Assembly (NCBI GenBank): GCA_963576735.1
Contig: OY755182.1
Span: 1,240,001 to 1,304,000 of the forward strand
Direction: 5' to 3'
Source of the DNA: Bedellia somnulentella
Lineage: Eukaryota > Arthropoda > Insecta > Lepidoptera > Bedelliidae
DNA: 64,000 nucleotides
Shown here: piece after piece, positions 1 to 11,534 of the stretch
Position numbering within the stretch: the stretch's first letter is position 1
Layout: every line of letters begins with the position of its first letter
Notes under the pieces: model-generated
Database searches by the model: none
What the model was told of the DNA's origin: nothing
Seen by the model: only the letters and a program-made list of their open reading frames with translations
Program-made: the position numbers and the translations under genes

Positions 1-2690
1 AAAGTGCTTTCTCCGATGGTACAGGGCTTAGGGCTTTTTCGGATGGGGCTTTCTCAGAAGGCACCGGGCTTGCAGCTTTCTCAGAAACTGCTTTTTCTGA
101 TGGTACAGGGCTTGGAGCTTTTTCAGATGCGGCTTTCTCAGAAGGCACCGGGCTTGCAGCTTTGTCGGATGGTACAGGACTGGCCGATTGTAATGTTTTA
201 GCCATTTCTGAGGGAATTGGGCTTTCAGCTTTCTCAGAATCTGCTTTCTCTGATGGTACAGGGCTTGGAGCTTTTTCGGATGGGGCTTTCTCAGAAGACA
301 CCGGGCTTTCAGCTTTCTCAGAAACTGCTTTCTCCGATGGTATAGGGCTTGGAGCTTTTTCGGATGCGGCTTTCTCAGAAGGCACCGGGCTTGCAGCTTT
401 ATCGGATGGTACAGGACTGGCTGATTTAAATGTTTCAGCCATTTCCGAAGGAACCGGGCTTTCAGCTTTCTCTGATGGTACAGGGCTTGGAGCTTTTTCG
501 GATGCGGCTTTCTCAGAAGGCACCGGGCTTGCATCTTTCTCAGAAACTGCTTTCTCCGATGGTACAGGGCTTGGAGCTTTTTCGGATGCGGCTTTCTCAG
601 AAGGCACCGGGCTTGCAGCTTTGTCGGATGGTACAGGACTGGCCGATTTTAATGTTTCAGCCATTTCTGAGGGAATTGGGCTTTCAGCTTTCTCAGAAAC
701 TGCTTTCTCTGATGGTACAGGGCTTGCAGCTTTTTCGGATGCGGCTTTCTCAGAAGGCACCGGGCTTGCAGCTTTGTCGGATGGTACAGGACTGGCCGAT
801 TTTAATGTTTCAGCCATTTCTGAGGGAATTGGGCTTTCAGCTTTCACAGAAACTGCTTTTTCTGATAGTACAGGGCTTGGAGCTTTTTCTGACGCAGCTT
901 TCTCTGAGGGAACCGGACTTGCAGCTTTCTCAAAGGGAACCGGACTTGCAGCTTTCTCAAAAACTGCTTTCTCCGATGGTACAGGGCTTGGCGCTTTTTC
1001 GGATGCGGCTTTCTCAGAAGGCACCGGGCTTGCAGCTTTATCGGATGGTACAAGACTGGCCGATTTTAATGTTTCAGCCATTTCTGAGGGAATTGGGCTT
1101 TCAGCTTTCTCAGAAACTGCTTTCTCTGATGGTACAGGGCTTGCAGCTTTTTCGGATGCGGCTTTCTCAGAAGGCACTGGGCTTGCAGCTTTGTCGGATG
1201 GTGCAGGGCTGGCCGATTTTAATGTTTGTGCCATTTTTGCTGCTTTCTCTGATGGTACAGGGCTTGGAGCTTTTTCGGATGCGGCTTTCTCAGAAAGCAC
1301 CGGGCTTGCAGCTTTATCGGATGGTACAAGACTGGCCGATTTTAATGTTTCAGCCATTTCTGAGGGAATTGGGCTTTCACCTTTCTCAGAAACTGCTTTC
1401 TCAGATGGTACAGGGCTTGCAGCTTTTTCGGATGCGGCTTTCTCAGAAGGCACTGGGCTTGCAGCTTTGTCGGATGGTACAGGGCTGGCCGATTTTAATG
1501 TTTGTGCCATCTTTGAAGAAATTGGTCTTTCAGCTTTCTCAGAAACTGCTTTTTCTGATGGTACAGGGCTTGGAGCTTTTTCGGATGCGGCTTTCTCAGA
1601 AAGCACTGGGCTTGCAGCTGTATCAGAACTTTCTTTCTCTGATGGTACAGGGCTTGGAGCTTTTTCTGAGGCAGCTTTCTCTGAGGGAACCGGACTTGCA
1701 GCTTTCTCAGAAACTGCTTTCTCCGATGGTATAGGGCTTGGAGCTTTTTCGGATGCGGCTTTCTCAGAAGGCACCGGGCTTGCAGCTTTATCGGATGGTA
1801 CAGGACTGGCTGATTTAAATGTTTCAGCCATTTCCGAAGGAACCGGGCTTTCAGCTTTCTCTGATGGTACAGGGCTTGGAGCTTTTTCGGATGCGGCTTT
1901 CTCAGAAGGCACCGGGCTTGCATCTTTCTCAGAAACTGCTTTCTCCGATGGTACAGGGCTTGGAGCTTTTTCGGATGCGGCTTTCTCAGAAGGCACCGGG
2001 CTTGCAGCTTTGTCGGATGGTACAGGACTGGCCGATTTTAATGTTTCAGCCATTTCTGAGGGAATTGGGCTTTCAGCTTTCTCAGAAACTGCTTTCTCTG
2101 ATGGTACAGGGCTTGCAGCTTTTTCGGATGCGGCTTTTTCAGAAGGCACTGGGCTTGCAGCTTTGTCGGATGGTACAGGGCTGGCCGATTTTAATGTTTG
2201 TACCATTTCTGAATAAATTGGGCTTTCAGCTTTCTCCGAAACTGCTTTCTCTGATGGTACAGGGCTTGGAGCTTTTTCGGATGGGACTTTTTCAGAAGGC
2301 ACCGGGCTTGCAGCTTTGTCGGATGGTTCAGGACTGACTGATTTTAAAGTTTCAGCTATCTCTGAGGGAATTGGGCTTTCAGCTTTCTCAGAAACTGCTT
2401 TCTCCGATGGTACAGGACTGGCTGATTTTAATGTTTCAACCATTTCAAAAGGAACCGGGCTTTCAGCTTTCTCTGATGGTTCAGGGCTTGGAGCTTTTTT
2501 GGATGCGGCTTTCTCAGAAAGCACCGGGATTGCAGTTTTCTCAGATAGTATAGGGCTAGCCGATTTTAATGATTCAGCGTTTTCTGAGGGAACTGGACTT
2601 TCAGCTTTCTCAGAAACTGCTTTCTCTGATGGTACAGGGCTCGCAGTTTTCTCGGATGGTACAGGACTTGAATCTTTTTTCGTTGTAGTT
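1..2690 (-). repeat. SPVPSEKA-type coding repeat array in futsch
   Basis: On the minus strand the frame reads variants of SPVPSEKA, SPIPSEMAETLKSA and SPVPSDKAA over and over, with SP dipeptides about every 9-11 residues. Nucleotide repeats are in frame throughout. Fly Futsch also has a long central domain of Ser/Pro/Lys/Glu-rich repeats, likened to neurofilament repeats, so the position and chemistry fit (family knowledge). The regular S-P pairs suggest proline-directed kinase sites (inference). Repeats become more divergent toward 2690, the N-terminal edge of the array, and the array runs off the window. Confidence 0.93.
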
Positions 2691-5600
2691 TTCTGTGAAG
2701 TAACCAGGCTTGCAGCGTTTTCTGATATAGCTTTCACCAATGGAACCGAGCTTACAGTTAGCTCGTTTACAGAGCCTACTTTCTCAGATGAAAAAGGGCT
2801 TGCAGATTTTTGTATTTCAGTTTCTTCCGCTTTTTGTAATTCTAGTGTTTGTTCTTTTATTTCTTTTTTTGATAATGAAGAGCCTAGTTTTTCGATGCTT
2901 TCTATCAAATCATGAGATGAGAGAGCTGTGGCGTCAATTTCATCGATACTTAGTTTTTGTTCAAAAGGTTTGGTTTCTATTAATACATGAAAATCTTTTT
3001 CTAAGCATGAGGTTTGCATATCTATTTTATCTTGTTTTAATTTATTATTCAAACTTTCGTTTAAAGTCTGTTCAGGTAATTTTGACAAGGATGTGCTTAT
3101 GTTTTTTTCAGCGTTCTCTTGGTATTGTTTGCTATCATTATCACTTTTCTGGTTTTTTAAATCCATCATTTTTTCTTCAAGGTTTTCAAGTGTTTTTGTT
3201 GAATACAAAGTATTTCCGACAATTTGTTCATCCATTTTTGATTCAAGGTCTTTACGTTCTTTCAAATTATGTTCAGATTTTAATATCAATTTATCTTCGC
3301 AGAGAACTGTTCTTTCCGAAATTTCACTGATTTCCTCCGAAGCATTTGACCTGACTGGTGAAATTGGTTTATTGGATAATTTGTCTAACTCGTCCATGAG
3401 CAAAGATGTTTTTTCAGATTTGATAGGTTCAATTATTGTTTTCTTTTCAATATTTGATGTATTGAAATCATCGTTACTAATAAATAAATCAGGTGATTTT
3501 GGAATAGGCGATTTTTCAGCCATGATTTCATCTAAACTTTTATCAGACTTTAATACTTCAGCTACATCAGCTACTATTCTATCTACATTTATAGGAGCCC
3601 GGGTTGATAGTTCTGCATCAAGATATTTAGCTTCTTCCATTTCTTTTTCTATATCTTCAGGAATAGAAGGAATTTTGTCTTGTATGCCGGCAAGTTCGTC
3701 GATTACAACGATATCTTTAATTGGAGAATCAATTGTTGTTATATGTGTTTCTCTAAGCTGTTCCGTATATTTTTCATATAAATTTGTATTGTAATGTTCA
3801 CTAGATTTTGCACTCGAAATTGGTTTTGATTGTTCAGGATACAAAGGAGACTCTGGAGCTGATCCTGGAGTGACTGTCACTAACTCTGGATGTGACATAC
3901 GTTCAACCGTTTTTACAATAACACTATCTTGTAGAGGTTCAACTTTGCTTAAAACAATTTTATCATTTTCGATAAGATTTTGAGGTTTAGGGACATTTAT
4001 TTCCAATACGAATCCAACATCGGGTTTACGTTTAAAAATGTCTTCTTCGGTAAGGCTCTTTCTTATTTCAAATGAAGCGTAGTCAACTTCTTCATGCAAA
4101 GGAAGATCAGCAACTTCATCTGGAGTTTTGACTATTTCTCGTATTGGTGCTGGTATTGAAGTAAGTTTTATCATTTTGTCATTATCTAACGTTTGAATAT
4201 GTAAACTTTGAGAAGGAATAACTTCTTTGGTTTGTTCATTCATATGTTTTTCTTCAACAAATTGATCCTCTTGGATATCATCCAAAGTAATACGTTCGTC
4301 TTCCGGAAGTGTAGGGGCTGTTGTAGTGGCTCCAGATTCGATTGTTGTCGAGATTTTCTCATCAGGATTTGATTCTTGAATATTATTATCTGGTGATTCT
4401 TTCTGTTTAGCAACGCTTTTGCTACCATCCGTTTTTTTTTCACTGCTCATATCCTGCTTTTCTTCCATACTAAGAGAATGTTCTTTCGACTCCGTAAACT
4501 TTAGCTCCGCACTTTTTCCTTTTTCTTCTTTAACTGCTGCTAGTGTTTTTTCATCAATTTGTTTTTTTTCATTTTGTTCTTTGCCCATCGAGTATTTTTG
4601 CAATTCATCCCCCTTTTCTTGGCTGCTTTCTTTATCACCTAATGAATCTTCTGTGTAATGATCTATTTCTTCTTTTTCAATTATGAGATATTCTTCTTCA
4701 AACTCACTATCTAAAGCTGTTTCAGTCTTTGTATTATCTACCATGCAAGTAATTTTTTCTATGTCAGATCGACCAATAAATTCAATTTTGTCTTCAGTTT
4801 CACTATCCCTATTAAATACGGCTTCTATTTCACGAACAATTTCTTGTTCTTCTTTTTCATCAAGTTCTTGTTTAAAATCATCAATTGATTTTGATGTTTC
4901 TTCATCAGAACGTTTTGCTTCCTTAAGGATATCTTCATAGTTAACTCGTTGTAGGCCTTTTAGTTTGGGATCCCCTTTCACAGCTTTTGAGGTTTTTACT
5001 GGGCTTTTACTTAATTTCATGCCCTTTACTGGTGAAGTAACAGTTCTTGGTCGCCGTGAAATTGGTTCTCGTTTCTTTGTTTCTTTTTTTTCGGTTGCTT
5101 TTGGTAAAACTTCGCGCTTTGGTGACATTTGTTTATACTTTGATTCAACCACTCGACGGTTATTTGCTTCCTTTGTACTTTTAGCTGACATGAAGCTTGG
5201 GCTAAGTTTTCGAGATTTTTGTTTTGTTTTCACAATTTGTGTTGCATCTTTAATTGGAGCTTTTATATCATTTGATTTTTTCGGTGTTGATGGTGGTGTG
5301 CTTTTACTGTCCAAAGTTTTTTTGTCAATCATACTCATTGAAAGCTTTTTCTCATTTGATTTATTAATTTTATAAGACATAGCACTGCGAGTCATGGATA
5401 TTTCATTTTTTTTTCTACTCTCAATCTTTTTTTTACTGTCAATTTTTTTCGAATCAGCTTCTGTTTTTTTATCAAAAATTTTCATATCTTTTGTTTCTTC
5501 AGTCTTTTCTACTCTTTTAATTTTTTTGTCCAATGTTGTTGCATCTTTTTTCTTATATTCTTTCTTTTTTGAAACATTATCTATCACAGTACTTTCATAA

Positions 5601-6183
5601 GTTTTATGACTAGTCCTTGTCTCTACTCGTCCAGTTATAGCTTCTTGCAAAATTGATTCAATCTTTTTATCTTCCCCATTTGCAATTTCACTTATCAGTT
5701 TATTATCAAGCGTAATTTTTGAGTCTATTTCATCTTTGGTAATGTTTGAATCCTGTTCAATTATTTTATAGTCCTTTTTTTCAGCTAAAACGGTTTTTTC
5801 TTTGCTTTGTTTTACTACAGATGTTTTGCTTTTAGATGTCGTCGTCACAATATTGGGAGCTGCCGTAGTTGTTTGCATTTGTCGACCAGTATAGGTCGCT
5901 TCTTGGAGAAATTCTAAATGTTTTAGTTTTTCGAGTCCCTCAAAAATTTTATGCTGAGGCGTTGAACCCGGAAACATAATTCTAGTTATATTTTCATCGG
6001 GATTGGCTGGACGCCAAACTAGGAGGGCACAAATTGATACAAGATTTGGTACTGGAAAGTTGAGAGGGCCAGTAACATTTGAACCTTCAAATAATTTTTG
6101 CTCGCTGTTGTGCCATTTTTTAAGGAATTCACGAACGTATTTTGAATCCTTGGAAGGATTTAATACGTACATGTCGAGTGTTC
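1..6183 (-). CDS. futsch: futsch/MAP1 giant exon (partial, open at left edge)
   Basis: Microtubule-associated protein of the MAP1 family; in flies Futsch is a neuronal protein that stabilises axonal and synaptic microtubules (family knowledge). On the minus strand a splice acceptor (TTTCCAG) precedes 6183, and the exon begins with the last two bases of a Gly codon. The reading frame (codons whose highest coordinate is 1 modulo 3) shows no stop to base 1, about 2060 codons. About 6183-5880 encodes the conserved MAP1 block, with TLDMYVLNPSKDSKYV, LVSICALLVWRPANP, RIMFPGSTPQHKIFEGLEKL and KHLEFLQEA. About 5870-2700 is Lys/Glu/Ser-rich and includes a segment around 3780-3500 (LRETHITTIDSPIKD). 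From about 2675 to 1 it is an array of SPVPSEKA-like modules. The 3' end of the gene, with the MAP1 light-chain region, lies off the left edge. Codon use in the repeats is near-uniform, suggesting recent amplification. The long plus-strand ORFs here are antisense shadows. Confidence 0.95.
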
Positions 6184-6413
6184 CTGGAAACAAAATTAAA
6201 AAATAGGGTGAGAATGTGGAAATTGCTCAGCAAATACAATAATTTAATTGATATTGTTTTAATTTCTTGTTCTATAATTTACAGCGGGGGGACAAGGTTT
6301 ACCACTTTTCTAGTGTGCCTATATGTTAAACTAATTCATTGGAGAAAAGTTATAATGGTATGAATTATCTCGATATTATTTTTATATGTGTTTGTTTCTT
6401 TCGGATTTATTTT

Positions 6414-6640
6414 ATAACATAACATAACATAGCATAAACGTTCACGCCGAATATCCCCGAAGGGGTTGGCAGAGGTACTAATGCTTCTGAACATCACGTG
6501 ACTTTCTCACCTGGTGTTCAGAGTACCCACGTTTTACATGGACAGTGTACTCACGTGATAGGGGGCAGGCCTATCGCCCTTTTTGTACGAATACACTGTC
6601 ACATGACTAAGTACAACTCAGCCATGTGGGTTTCCTCACG
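6414..6640 (-). mobile_element. SINE-T, 5'-truncated
   Basis: Tail (ATAAC/ATAGC repeats) at the left, then TTCACGCCGAATATCCCCG and the body of the tRNA-derived SINE, lost before its tRNA head. Closely matches the copies at 11160 and 49985 in reverse. Confidence 0.85.
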
Positions 6641-6714
6641 ATTATTTTATATTATTTTATATACAATGAATATAAAATATTACAACAATTTGTATTAGGC
6701 TTTTGGCTTCTAAT

Positions 6715-6895
6715 AGCATTAACCTTTAGTCTTAGGGTATTGGGATTTTTAAGTGATGATTGGGCAATGCGGGCTCATCACTAACAACATTTAGTTTAAA
6801 ACCTTATCCCCTTTCTCAATTTTCTCAACTTATCTTTCAAAAGCGGCAAAAAATTCTAATTCTGAAGGTTTTCTCATCCCTTTTTGGGATTTATA
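6715..6895 (+). mobile_element. Degenerate SINE-A copy
   Basis: Retains landmarks in order: TATTGGGATTTTTAAGTG, GGGCAATGCGGG, a CTCATCACTAACAAC stretch, and CCCTTTTTGGGATTTAT. Old and heavily mutated. Confidence 0.55.
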
Positions 6896-7331
6896 TCCCA
6901 AATAGCCTAGCATGGACGCGAGATAGAAAACCATTTTTTAATAGGCTTAATTTGAACGCAGTTTATTTTTTTGAGCTCTTTATAAAATCACGTTGTTCCA
7001 ACTTAAACGCAGTAACAATATTGTCAACCTCAAAATCTTACGTCATTCGTCGTTACAGTTTGAGTTAAAAGTTATATATTTTTAAACTTATCACAAGTGG
7101 CCCGAACGTTAATAGCTTTAGCCAGTATAGTTTTTTTACTTTGACTTGGAGTGAAGGGCTTAGTAGCATCACACTATGTGTTTTTATTAACTGAGACAAC
7201 TTTATAGTCACATTGTATTTTTAGCTTTAAATGGAGGTATGATCAGTGCGTGGAGCTACGATCATGCTAATTGGCGATCTTGACTCTGATTATCCCAATG
7301 GGAACCAATAGTGTGAGTATTTGTAAGTATT

Positions 7332-7544
7332 TACATACATACATACATATACTCACGGCTATAAATCCATAAAAGAGGTAGCCAGAACTAAGGAATTAAA
7401 AATTCCTCAGCCACTTTTGGAAAGTTTAGTGGGGAAATGATGGTAAAGTAAAGGTTGTTAAAAGCACCAATACCGTTAGTCGCCTCTTACGTACACCCAC
7501 CGGAAGAAATGGGGTAGTGCTATTCTAAGCCGACACTACACGGC
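7332..7544 (-). mobile_element. SINE-A with internal deletion
   Basis: Starts with CATA repeats and ACTCACGGCTATAAATCC, and ends TTCTAAGCCGACACTACACG. The segment containing the GATGGGTCTCCAACC block is missing, about 35-40 bp deleted between GGTTG and AAAAGCACC. Confidence 0.9.
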
Positions 7545-7586
7545 ATATATACATACTTATATATTCTATATATATATATATACATT

Positions 7587-7935
7587 GTTGATAGCTCTGT
7601 GGGTAGAACACCGCTTATCGTGCAGACAATGAGAGTTCATATCCCGGGTCGAGCCTACACCAATTTGTCTTCTCTAAAGTCATATGTGTGGTTAATTTAT
7701 CATGGTTGTTAACGGTGAGGAAGACATTGTGAGGAAACCCACATGGCTAAGATGTACTTTGTCATGTGACAGTGAATTCGATACGGCGGTCGGCCTGCCC
7801 CCTGTCACGTGAGTACACTCTCCAAGCAAAATGTGGGTACTCTGAACACCAGGTGATAATGTCACATGATGTTCAGTAGTATTACCCCAACCCCTTCTTT
7901 CTATACGAAATGAAAGTGTGAGTTGAGTTGAGTTT
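7587..7935 (+). mobile_element. SINE-T copy with tRNA-like head
   Basis: Head has an A-box-like TAGCTCTGTGGGTAG and a B-box-like GTTCATATCCC, followed by GGTCGAGCCTACACC and the family body. The 3' end is diverged (GAGTTGAGTTGAG instead of the usual TTATG repeats). Confidence 0.85.
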
Positions 7936-7959
7936 GAGATATATAATATAGGTTCTCAC

Positions 7960-8131
7960 CATGTCCCACTTTGTGATAAAGGTTGACGGGCTGCGGGCCG
8001 CGGTAGCAGTGCTGCGGGCGCAGGCGCAGTGCGCGAGCGTCCGACATGATGGCCGCGCCCGCGTCCAGGAGAGACACTTGTAGAGGGTCGCGGTCCTTGT
8101 CGCCGTCGGGGCTCGAGAGCGAGCGACGTTC
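7960..8131 (-). CDS. futsch: futsch/MAP1 internal exon
   Basis: 172-nt exon encoding ERRSLSSPDGDKDRDPL, then LLDAGAAIMSDARALRL, then PVNLYHKVGHG, all characteristic of insect Futsch. Acceptor AG at 8133-8132 (CTATTCCAG); donor GTGAGAACC starting at 7959. It starts in phase 0 and leaves one G, which joins GA of the giant exon to give the Gly of HGTLDMYV. GC-rich compared with the flanking intron, as expected for conserved coding DNA. Confidence 0.95.
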
Positions 8132-8269
8132 CTGGAATAGTAGTGATGGGAGATTAAAGATAAGTTAGGAAATTTAAGCTGTGTAATGTACAGCGGTTTT
8201 TTCAGTAACAAAACAATTAAATAAAATAAAATAATTTAATTAGAAAAAATATTACAGTGTATTGCAGGT

Positions 8270-8342
8270 ACTAAGTGGCCATTGTTAGTCTCCGCCTACC
8301 CCAAAGGAGAATGGGCGTGGGTATAAGTTAGTAAGTGAGTAT
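8270..8342 (+). mobile_element. RTE-type LINE 3' tail fragment (TAAG-tail variant)
   Basis: Contains GTCTCCGCCTACCCC, GGGCGTGGGTATAAG and TTAGTAAGTGAG. Aligns to the 3' end of the RTE fragments elsewhere but with TAAG-type rather than TATG-type tail repeats, like 50361-50440. Confidence 0.6.
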
Positions 8343-8424
8343 AATGGAGAACCTAACATAAGCCCCAAAAAAGGGTGGAGTCCTGTAACTTAAGCTTATT
8401 AAAATATAGTTCTATCTATTTCAT

Positions 8425-8561
8425 CGCTGTGTAGTGTTGGCTTGGAATAACACGTGATCTTTTAAGTTCGTGGATATCGTAAAAAATTTTGGGTATTGGG
8501 GCTTTTAAGTGATTATAGGGCGATCAACAATATTTGTTTAACCATTTTTTCTATACTCAAC
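8425..8561 (+). mobile_element. Diverged SINE-A fragment
   Basis: GCTGTGTAGTGTTGGCTTGG start, then GGTATTGGGGCTTTTAAGTG and GGGCGATCAACAA. Broken off where the MITE at 8562 begins. Confidence 0.6.
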
Positions 8562-8699
8562 AGGGCAAGCACGAGCCATGTTTAAACTAGTTATCGCGTG
8601 GGATAAAGCAGCCATCTTTTACGCACTTACTTAGTATCGTATACTGACATCTCATTCTAACCGTTATCGTGTCGATAAAATAGCGCTCGTGCTTGCCCT
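8562..8699 (+). mobile_element. 138-bp MITE with GC-rich terminal inverted repeats
   Basis: Begins AGGGCAAGCACGAGC and ends GCTCGTGCTTGCCCT, a 15-bp perfect inverted repeat. The body matches 52119-52258 in reverse and, more weakly, 51976-52109. No coding capacity. The target-site duplication is unclear, so I do not assign a superfamily. Confidence 0.85.
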
Positions 8700-8977
8700 T
8701 CTATTGATGAGCAGTGAGATACTGATCAGCGGGTATCTTTTATTTACTGTCTCTTTTCCTCTAGATACTTATATGTATCTGAGTGAGATGACAACAAATA
8801 CAATACAATTTTAAAGGATGAGGATATTTTAAACTTTTTTCATATTAAAATCGCTACAACGTATTTGACAACAGTTGTATGTATGTCAAAACTGTGACAA
8901 CTATGATTATTAAAAAAAATAAGTAAGATCACCTTTGTTTTTTTTTAATACATATACATATAAATCTGTCTATGTAA

Positions 8978-9215
8978 AGAATAGCACTACCCCATTTCTT
9001 CCGGTGGGTGTACGTAAGAGGCGACTAACGGACATGGGGCTTTTTAAGGGATTTTTGGGCGATGCGGTTGGAGACCCATCACCAACAACCTTTATTCTAC
9101 CATCTTTTCCCCATTCAACTTCCAAAAGTGGCTGAGGAATTTCTAATTTCTCAGCTCTGGCTACCCCTTTTAGGGATTTATAGTCGTGAGTATATGTATG
9201 TATATGTATGTATAT
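8978..9215 (+). mobile_element. SINE-A, slightly 5'-truncated
   Basis: Begins AAGAATAGCACTACCCC and runs through GTAAGAGGCGACTAACGG to GTCGTGAGTATATGTATG with a TATG tail. Confidence 0.93.
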
Positions 9216-9289
9216 AAGTCTCTAAATAACTCACTTAACAAAGTGTACGCCTTGTTTCATTATTACATACATACACATACTCCCTGATG

Positions 9290-9682
9290 AAGCTGCTTTT
9301 GGAAGTGAAGTGGATAAAAGATGATGCCCCAATGGAAAATAATGGCGTGACTTTATGAATGTGGGATGAGAAATTATTTACTGGTTAGTGATGGGCTCAT
9401 CGCTAAGACATCAATTTAAAAGCCCCGAACACGGTAAGTCACATCTTACAACACTCGCGAAAAGATATGGGTTAAGAGCTTATTCCATTTGTCTGAATGA
9501 AGACGTCTGAAAGCCACAGAATCAGAATTCAGATTAGCGGAATAACGTTCAAACTGAAATTTGTGTAGTGGAATAACAAGCGTCTGCGGCAGTAACTTCG
9601 AAGGACGTCTGAATTCAGAAACGACAAAGTGTAATGGAATAAGCTCTTAACTCTATCCTAATCTGACACTACGCAGCAAATC
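9290..9682 (-). mobile_element. Old SINE-A copy split by a MITE
   Basis: Left part about 9290-9470 has GATGGGCTCATCGC and AAAAGCCCC; right part 9652-9682 has CTATCCTAATCTGACACTAC. Removing 9472-9647 joins the two halves at a single TTAA and restores the normal SINE-A order. Confidence 0.75.
9472..9650. mobile_element. TTAA-flanked MITE (piggyBac-like)
   Basis: TTAA at 9472-9475 and 9647-9650 flank a 14-bp perfect inverted repeat, GAGCTTATTCCATT and AATGGAATAAGCTC. TTAA target duplications are the hallmark of piggyBac-type transposases. Internal short repeats of GGAATAAC are present. No ORF. Confidence 0.85.
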
Positions 9683-10251
9683 TAATAATTAATTAAATAG
9701 AAAAACGAACAGGTTTACGTATAATTTAGTAAGTAAGAAAGAAAAATAATGTAGGTTTTTGCCAATAAATTATAAAATTTAGTGAGCAACGCCTAGTGAA
9801 TACCCTCTTATTATATTGCAAACTGATTGAGATAAATAACCTATTTTCCTTTTTTTATATTTTCATTTATTTATGTTACATTTATATAATATCAATTACT
9901 TTGTCTGCTGTAAAAGCAATTCTCTATTTAATGATTTTACAAATAAAATCGATTTTTGATTTCGCATCCAAATTATCTATAGGTATCTAGTAAACGTATT
10001 TTTTATTAGTCTTACCTTATTTAAGAAAGAAATAATCGGGATACATTTTTGAACACATGATAAAATAAGCGACAAATCAGTACAAATGATTCAATACACA
10101 ATCGATAAGTTCGAATGTGGGTGAACTACTGGCAATGGCATTTGATACTTTCCATAGTTCAGTGGTCAAGTATGAAGACCATGTAAGTTTACTTTACCTA
10201 GTGTTGTATAGTCCTCCAGCCACTTGAATAAGATAAATCATATTTTTTGTG

Positions 10252-10493
10252 CCGTGTAGTGCCGGCTTAGAATGTCGCTACCCCTTTCTACCTACGGGTG
10301 TCGTAAGAGGCGACTAAGAGTATTGGGCCTTTTATTGGATTTTTGGGCGATGCGGTTGGAGACCCATCACCAAAAACCTTTATTTTTACCATCTTTTCCC
10401 CACTCAACTTCCAAAAGTGGCTGTAGAATTTATAATTCCTTAGCTCTGGCTACCCCTTCTAGGGAAATATAGCCGTGAGTATATGTATGTATA
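10252..10493 (+). mobile_element. SINE-A, subfamily C
   Basis: GCCGTGTAGTGCCGGCTTAG start, TCGCTACCCCTTTCTACC, GGGTGTCGTAAGAGGCG, and AGGGAAATATAGCCG before the tail. Shares these diagnostic sites with 14966-15230 and 54211-54458. Confidence 0.95.
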
Positions 10494-10603
10494 TTTTTTT
10501 GTAGTTTTTTTCTACAAACTATTGATAAAATATGTACAATAGATATAAAATTGAAAAAAAATAATATTAATAAACTAATATATATTGCTTTAATTAAATA
10601 CTG

Positions 10604-10662
10604 CCTTTGTGGTTTAGCGGTAGAATATTCGGCTCACGATACGAGCCTCATGGGTTCGCTTT
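10604..10662 (+). other. tRNA-like head (probable old SINE or tRNA pseudogene)
   Basis: A-box-like GTGGTTTAGCGGTAGAAT and a B-box-like GGGTTCGC about 40 nt later resemble a Gly/Glu-type tRNA, but the T arm and acceptor do not close. Not a functional tRNA. Confidence 0.45.
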
Positions 10663-10844
10663 TTGCTAAACTCATTAATTTAATTTGAGAGAATTTACTA
10701 AGTGGTAAGATATTTCATACTAAGACAAATGATTTAACAAACGTAACGATGCATATGTTTTGTCTAGACTAGGCCAATAGCCAGTTGAAAATGCCCAAAT
10801 CACCCTATGAAAATTTAGCCTCTCGGCCTCTCTTTCATTTAAAT

Positions 10845-11066
10845 ACATACATACACATACTCAGGCTTATTTATCCCAAAAAGAGGTAGCCAGAGGTAGA
10901 GGTAGAGATAGCTAAATGTGGGAAAGATAGTATAATTCAGTATGTTTGGTGATGAGTCTCCAGAGACATGACCCAACTATCACTTTATAAACCCCAATAC
11001 TCTAAGGCACCCCTTACGACATTCGTGGGAAGCATGTGTTAGTGCTATTCTCAGACACTACTCAGT
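10845..11066 (-). mobile_element. Diverged SINE-A
   Basis: CATACATACACATACTCAGG at the left, then AGAGGTAGCCAGAGG, GATGAGTCTCCAGAG and GTGCTATTCTCAGACACTAC. Clearly the family, but many substitutions. Confidence 0.8.
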
Positions 11067-11159
11067 ATTATTTTAATATAAACCGAACGCATGATACTCT
11101 TCTACGAGCTTACAGTCAAAATGGTATCTATAAATATAGTACATCTTAGTTTTGTGTAC

Positions 11160-11530
11160 GACGTGATAGCTCAATGGGTAGAACACCGGTTAACGTGCAA
11201 GCGACTAGTGTTCAAATCCCGGGTCGGGCCTACACCAATTTGTCTTTTCTAAAGACATATGTGTGGTTAATTTATCATGGTTGCTAACGGCGAGGGAAAA
11301 CATCGTGAGGAAACCCACATGACTGAGTTGTACTTAGTCATGTGACAGTGTATTCGTACAAAACGGCGATAGGCCTGCCCCCTATCACGAGAGTACACTG
11401 TCCTAGCAAAACGTGGGTACTCTGAATATCAGGTGACAAAGTCACGCGATGTTCAGAAATATTAGTACCTCTGCCAACCCCTTCGGGGATATTCGGCGTG
11501 AACGTTTATGTTTATGTTATGTTATGTTTT
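11160..11530 (+). mobile_element. SINE-T, full length
   Basis: tRNA-derived SINE. A box in TAGCTCAATGGGTAG and B box in GTTCAAATCCC are about 40 nt apart, as in tRNA genes. The body is unrelated to tRNA. The 3' end has CTCTGCCAACCCCTTCGGGG, then TTCGGCGTGAACG and TTATG repeats. Confidence 0.93.
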
Positions 11531-11534
11531 ATAA

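Larger units (their letters stand above)
6184..7959. other. futsch intron (1.8 kb)
   Basis: Phase-1 intron between the exon 8131-7960 and the giant exon. It holds a 5'-truncated SINE-T (6414-6640, minus), a degenerate SINE-A-like stretch (about 6715-6895, plus), a SINE-A with an internal deletion (7332-7544, minus) and a SINE-T (7587-7935, plus). Nothing else is recognised. Confidence 0.85.

Noticed and set aside
28..1923. Minus-strand ORFs with LQARCLLRKPHPKKLQ repeats
   Set aside because: They lie in another frame of the same repeats; no connection to conserved exons.
162..2216. Long plus-strand ORF (684 codons) of SDGTGLGAFSD repeats
   Set aside because: It is the antisense of the futsch repeat array. 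Long repeat ORFs appear in several frames because the nucleotide repeats are multiples of three; only the minus strand links to conserved MAP1 sequence and splice sites.
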